From NCBI GenBank assembly GCA_024349245.1, contig JALDNG010000503.1, forward strand, positions 58,174 through 122,173: a DNA stretch of 64,000 bases, read 5' to 3'. Shown piece by piece: positions 60,892 to 64,000 of this stretch. Numbering within the stretch: the stretch's first letter is position 1; every line of letters starts with the position of its first letter. Position numbers and translations under genes: made by a program. The DNA comes from Neodontobutis hainanensis (Eukaryota > Chordata > Actinopteri > Gobiiformes > Odontobutidae). The notes beneath the pieces were generated by a model, which was not told where the DNA came from, ran no database searches, and saw only the letters and a program-made list of their open reading frames with translations.

Positions 60892-62477
60892 AACTTGTCA
60901 TTGCCCGTTTAGATGGATTTATTGTAAACTACTGGCATTAACTGATCTGAGGAAATGACTAATAATAAACTAAAATATTAGTTACAAAACTGTTACAGGT
61001 CATATTTACCTGAAAGACAGCCGTATGCACAGGTGCTGAACACAAGATGGAGGAGTATTACATGTGGGGCCCCCCAGGGATCAGGGGGCCAACACCTTTT
61101 CTGGTTTATATAAATGATTAATGATTTGTATCAACTAAATTAAATGCATCCTATTCGTGGTCAATAAGACTTTTGTGCATTCAACTAATAGGAATGAGAT
61201 TACAATATAATAATAGTAAGCTTTATTTATATAGCTCTTTTCCCCCTTCACAATAAAATATAAAATACATATTAGAGCAGAGTACAGTTAGTCATAGCAG
61301 CCTTGAGTCTGTTGGAGCTGGACTGTTTGTCTTCAGCTGTTTTTTGAAAGTGTCCAGAGTTCAGTGAGCTCAGGGAAAGAAAGAAAAGTCTGGGCACAAC
61401 TGTGTATCCCGTTTGCAACAGGGAGCCAATAAAGACTTACGGGTGGGGTCAGGAGCCTCAGGAGACTACATTCAGTCATAATGTTCCAAAATGCATAAAT
61501 CATCTGTGGACATGCACTGAATCAGAAAGCTCTCTCCATCTTGTATCGTTTATTAATGACTGAAGTCTGGGAAATACCTTTTAAGAGCAGTTTCAAGACA
61601 TTATCCAGACTCTTGACAAAAACATTAGAACTGTACATAATGTGGGATTTAGAGATTATACCAACACTGTTTTAAATATCATATTCCCTCAAACCTGAAG
61701 ACCTAATCAACTTAAACACTGTTGATCATTTATAAAGCAAAAACGACCAAAGAACGTTTGCTAATGGAGAAGGGGGTATAATTTAAGGACGTACAGTGCG
61801 TTCACTGACTCTTAGGAATAAAATAAACAATAACAAAAAATGTGCAAAAACATTGTTACAATTAAAACATTTATATAAGACAAGTATCTTCAAAATATAT
61901 AATAATAACACAATACAATAATAATACAATAACAATAATAACAATAATATACACTGAAATGTAATAAATAATATTAATTAAAAATAATTTGAATAATTTG
62001 TTTAAATATTAGATTTGATAATGTAATTAATTAATGACATTGGAATGGCTGGAATGGTGTTTTGTGAAATGTTGCTTGTCTTGTGCTTCTTTGGTTCCGT
62101 TTTATGGTATTATGTGGTGTTTAGAGGTCTCACATTTCGGCCTACAACATTTAAATTTTAGTTTGGAATTATTGTATTATTTTTTTGCTTGACCAAATAA
62201 ACTAAACTAAAAAAAATGTTTCTCCCAGAAGAACATGATGAAAAACATAAAAGATGTAATTCTGTGAATGAGCAGAAGGTGGCGCCACTGCTCTGCATTA
62301 AAGACTGTGCATTTCCAATAAAAACCTAAAGGAAAATATTCTGCTCAGTAAATAAAGATATGTCCTGCTTTAGTTGTAAATTTAGTTTTACAAAATCATA
62401 AATAAATAAATAAATATAATTTATTGTCATTGTCATTATTCAGAGCATTCATAGTGCTCCAGAGGTGCAGACCCTAT
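60892..62477. other. Intergenic AT-rich sequence with LINE debris
   Basis: Around 61055-61135 the plus strand reads CGAPQGS and then, after a shift, a YIND-like stretch, as in non-LTR RT. A taagctttatttatatagct motif follows at about 61210. Around 62040-62215 a T-rich end with gaccaaataaactaaact looks like a LINE 3' terminus. From 61840 to 62030 it is simple AT/ATA-rich sequence. I see no intact gene. Confidence 0.45.
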
Positions 62478-63528
62478 GACTGGACTCGGGACTGGGATCA
62501 GGACTGGGTTCGGGACTGGACTCGGGACTGGGATCGGGACTGGGTTCGGGACTGGACTCGGGACTGGGATCAGGACTGGGTTCGGGACTGGACTCAGGAC
62601 TGGGATCGGGACTGTGTTCGGGACTGGACTCGGGACTGGGATCAGGACTGGAGTTGAGACTGAACTCGAGACTGGGATCAGAGACTGGGTTCGAGACTGG
62701 ACTGAGACTGGGATCAGAACTGGGTTGAGACTGGACTCAGAGACTGAACTTCGACTAGAGATCGAGACTGTGTTGAGACTGAACTGAGACTGTGTTCGAG
62801 ACTAGACTGAGACTGGGTTCAGACTGACTCAGGACTGAGATCAGACTGAGATCGGAGACTGGGTTCGACTGGACTGAGACTGTGTTCGAGACTGACTCAG
62901 AGACTGGAGCTCAGGAGACTGGCTCAGAGACTGTGTTGAGACTGGACTCAGGACTGGAACTCAGAACTGAGCTCAGGACTATGTTCGACTAGACTCAGAG
63001 ACTGGGAATGAGACTGTGTCCCAGACTGTGATCGGAGACTGGGTTGGAGACTGAACTCGAGACTGTGTTCGGACTGACTCAGAGACTGGAAGCTCAGAAC
63101 TGAAACTCAGAGACTGTGTTGAACTGACTCAGAGACTGGGTCACTGGGATCGAGACTGGGATCGAGACTGACTGGACTAGACTTGGGACTGACTGAGACT
63201 GAGATCAGGACTGGGATCAGAGACTGAGATCAGGACTGGGATCGGACTAGAGATCGGGACTGGGATCGGGACTGACTCGGACTGGACTGGGACTGGGATC
63301 AGGACTGGGATCGGACTGAGATCGAGACTGGACTTGGGACTGGACTCGGGACTGAGATCAGGACTGGGATCAGGACTGGGATCGGGACTGGGATCGGGAC
63401 TGGGATCGGGACTGGACTCGGGACTGGACTCGGGACTGGGATCAGGACTGGGATCGGGACTGGGATCGGGACTGGACTCGGGACTGGACTCGGGACTGAG
63501 ATCAGGACTGGGATCAGGACTGGGATCA
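62478..63528. repeat. 12-bp G-rich minisatellite (~88 copies)
   Basis: Units gggactgggatc and gggactggactc alternate. Both ends are regular (62478-62650 and 63340-63528), whereas 62660-63330 is full of one- and two-base losses. The regular parts give GGG-N3-GGG-N3-GGG-N3-GGG runs, for example within 63380-63415. Confidence 0.94.
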
Positions 63529-63823
63529 CACGAGAGGCTCACCTGAGAGGCTCACCTGAGAGGCCTTTAGTCCTGTTTAGTCCTGGTCTAATCAGATCTG
63601 GACTCAGTGTGGTCCAGGTCCAGGTCCTGGTCCTGGTCTGGGACGAATGGTTTTAAATAAAATATAGCCTCACTTTTTAAAAACTATAATCCAAACACAT
63701 TTTACCAAACAATATAAAAAGTGAGATTTAAATATTTTGCCAGAACCGTCAGAGACAGGTCGGATGTTCCTTTAAAAGGGTCTCCGTCTGTTCGATGGAA
63801 ATGGACTCTTTGTGATTGAATTA
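63529..63823 (-). other. Intergenic sequence or 3' UTR of the convergent gene
   Basis: Contains a short direct repeat (cacctgagaggct, twice) and aggtcctggtcctggtctgg, then AT-rich sequence. No polyadenylation signal for the minus strand is obvious. Probably the 3' UTR of the minus-strand gene, by position only. Confidence 0.35.
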
Positions 63824-63902
63824 TTAAAGTATAATGCCATTAGGCTCAGGTTCCGTCTGTTTCACAAAAACCTCTTCGTTCAGAAACTTCTCTGCGTCAG
63901 AT
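63824..63902 (-). CDS. Probable last coding exon of an unidentified convergent gene
   Basis: On the minus strand, an acceptor tgtttttgttccag (ending at 63903) is followed by one base and then SDAEKFLNEEVFVKQTEPEP then NGIIL and a TAA at 63826-63824. The strong pyrimidine tract, 25 open codons and a non-repetitive, protein-like composition argue for a real terminal exon. In human the ARAP3 neighbours include FCHSD1 and PCDH1, but I do not recognise this C terminus and give no name. Confidence 0.5.
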
Positions 63903-64000
63903 CTGGAACAAAAACAGACAGAGGTGATTTCCTCTGAGACATAATCAACAGTTTAAATATGGTTCTGACCACATTTCCCACAATCCCCTCCTCTCCTCGT
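63903..64000 (-). other. Intron of the convergent gene (partial)
   Basis: By inference, the sequence upstream of the acceptor on the minus strand. Nothing else can be said in the 98 bases available. Confidence 0.35.

Overview
The window is vertebrate nuclear DNA, almost certainly from a teleost fish. The evidence is spliced GT-AG exons, many short introns of about 70-110 bp, a decayed fish-type L2 retrotransposon, a Tc1-like transposon remnant and two copies of a tRNA-derived fish SINE. It contains most of one plus-strand gene, arap3 (ArfGAP with RhoGAP, ankyrin repeat and PH domains 3). I can follow 25 consecutive coding exons from 2187 to the stop at 59365-59367. They encode about 1,132 residues: the end of PH1, PH2, ArfGAP, PH3, PH4, RhoGAP, the Ras/Rap-association domain, PH5 and the C-terminal tail. 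The N-terminal SAM region and most of PH1 lie left of the window. A probable last coding exon of an unidentified convergent minus-strand gene lies at 63824-63902.

Coding DNA is only about 3.4 kb (5%). About 46 kb (roughly 70%) is tandem repeat, nearly all of it inside arap3 introns. By region: 1-2200, 39-bp array; 3340-8455, 21-bp array; 8667-10375, SINE and decayed LINE; 10383-15948, 26/31-bp array; 16364-16484, foldback; 17114-18010, 38-bp array; 18611-19167, 21-bp array; 20777-28655, 12-bp array; 28905-31322, another 21-bp array; 31956-34468 and 39284-39641, a CA-rich array split by an L2 element; 40660-41372, Tc1 remnant; 41740-57948, a 16.2-kb array of 18/19-bp units filling one intron; 59808-60891, 21-bp array in the 3' flank; 62478-63528, G-rich 12-bp array.

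The most notable pattern is that arrays touch, and in at least three cases include, the splice junctions. The 39-bp and 38-bp units each carry a copy of the adjacent 3' splice site plus the first ~14-19 bases of the exon. The CA-rich array repeats the CACACAG|GTAC donor of the exon before it. Many near-perfect decoy splice sites therefore sit beside the real ones. A 21-bp family recurs in at least five introns and the 3' flank, in both orientations.

Three single-base deletions are needed to keep the exons in frame (near 20606, 20660 and 41456). All adjoin short G or C runs, and the rest of the gene is intact, so long-read consensus errors are more likely than a dead gene. All calls come from reading the sequence; no alignment or database search was run.
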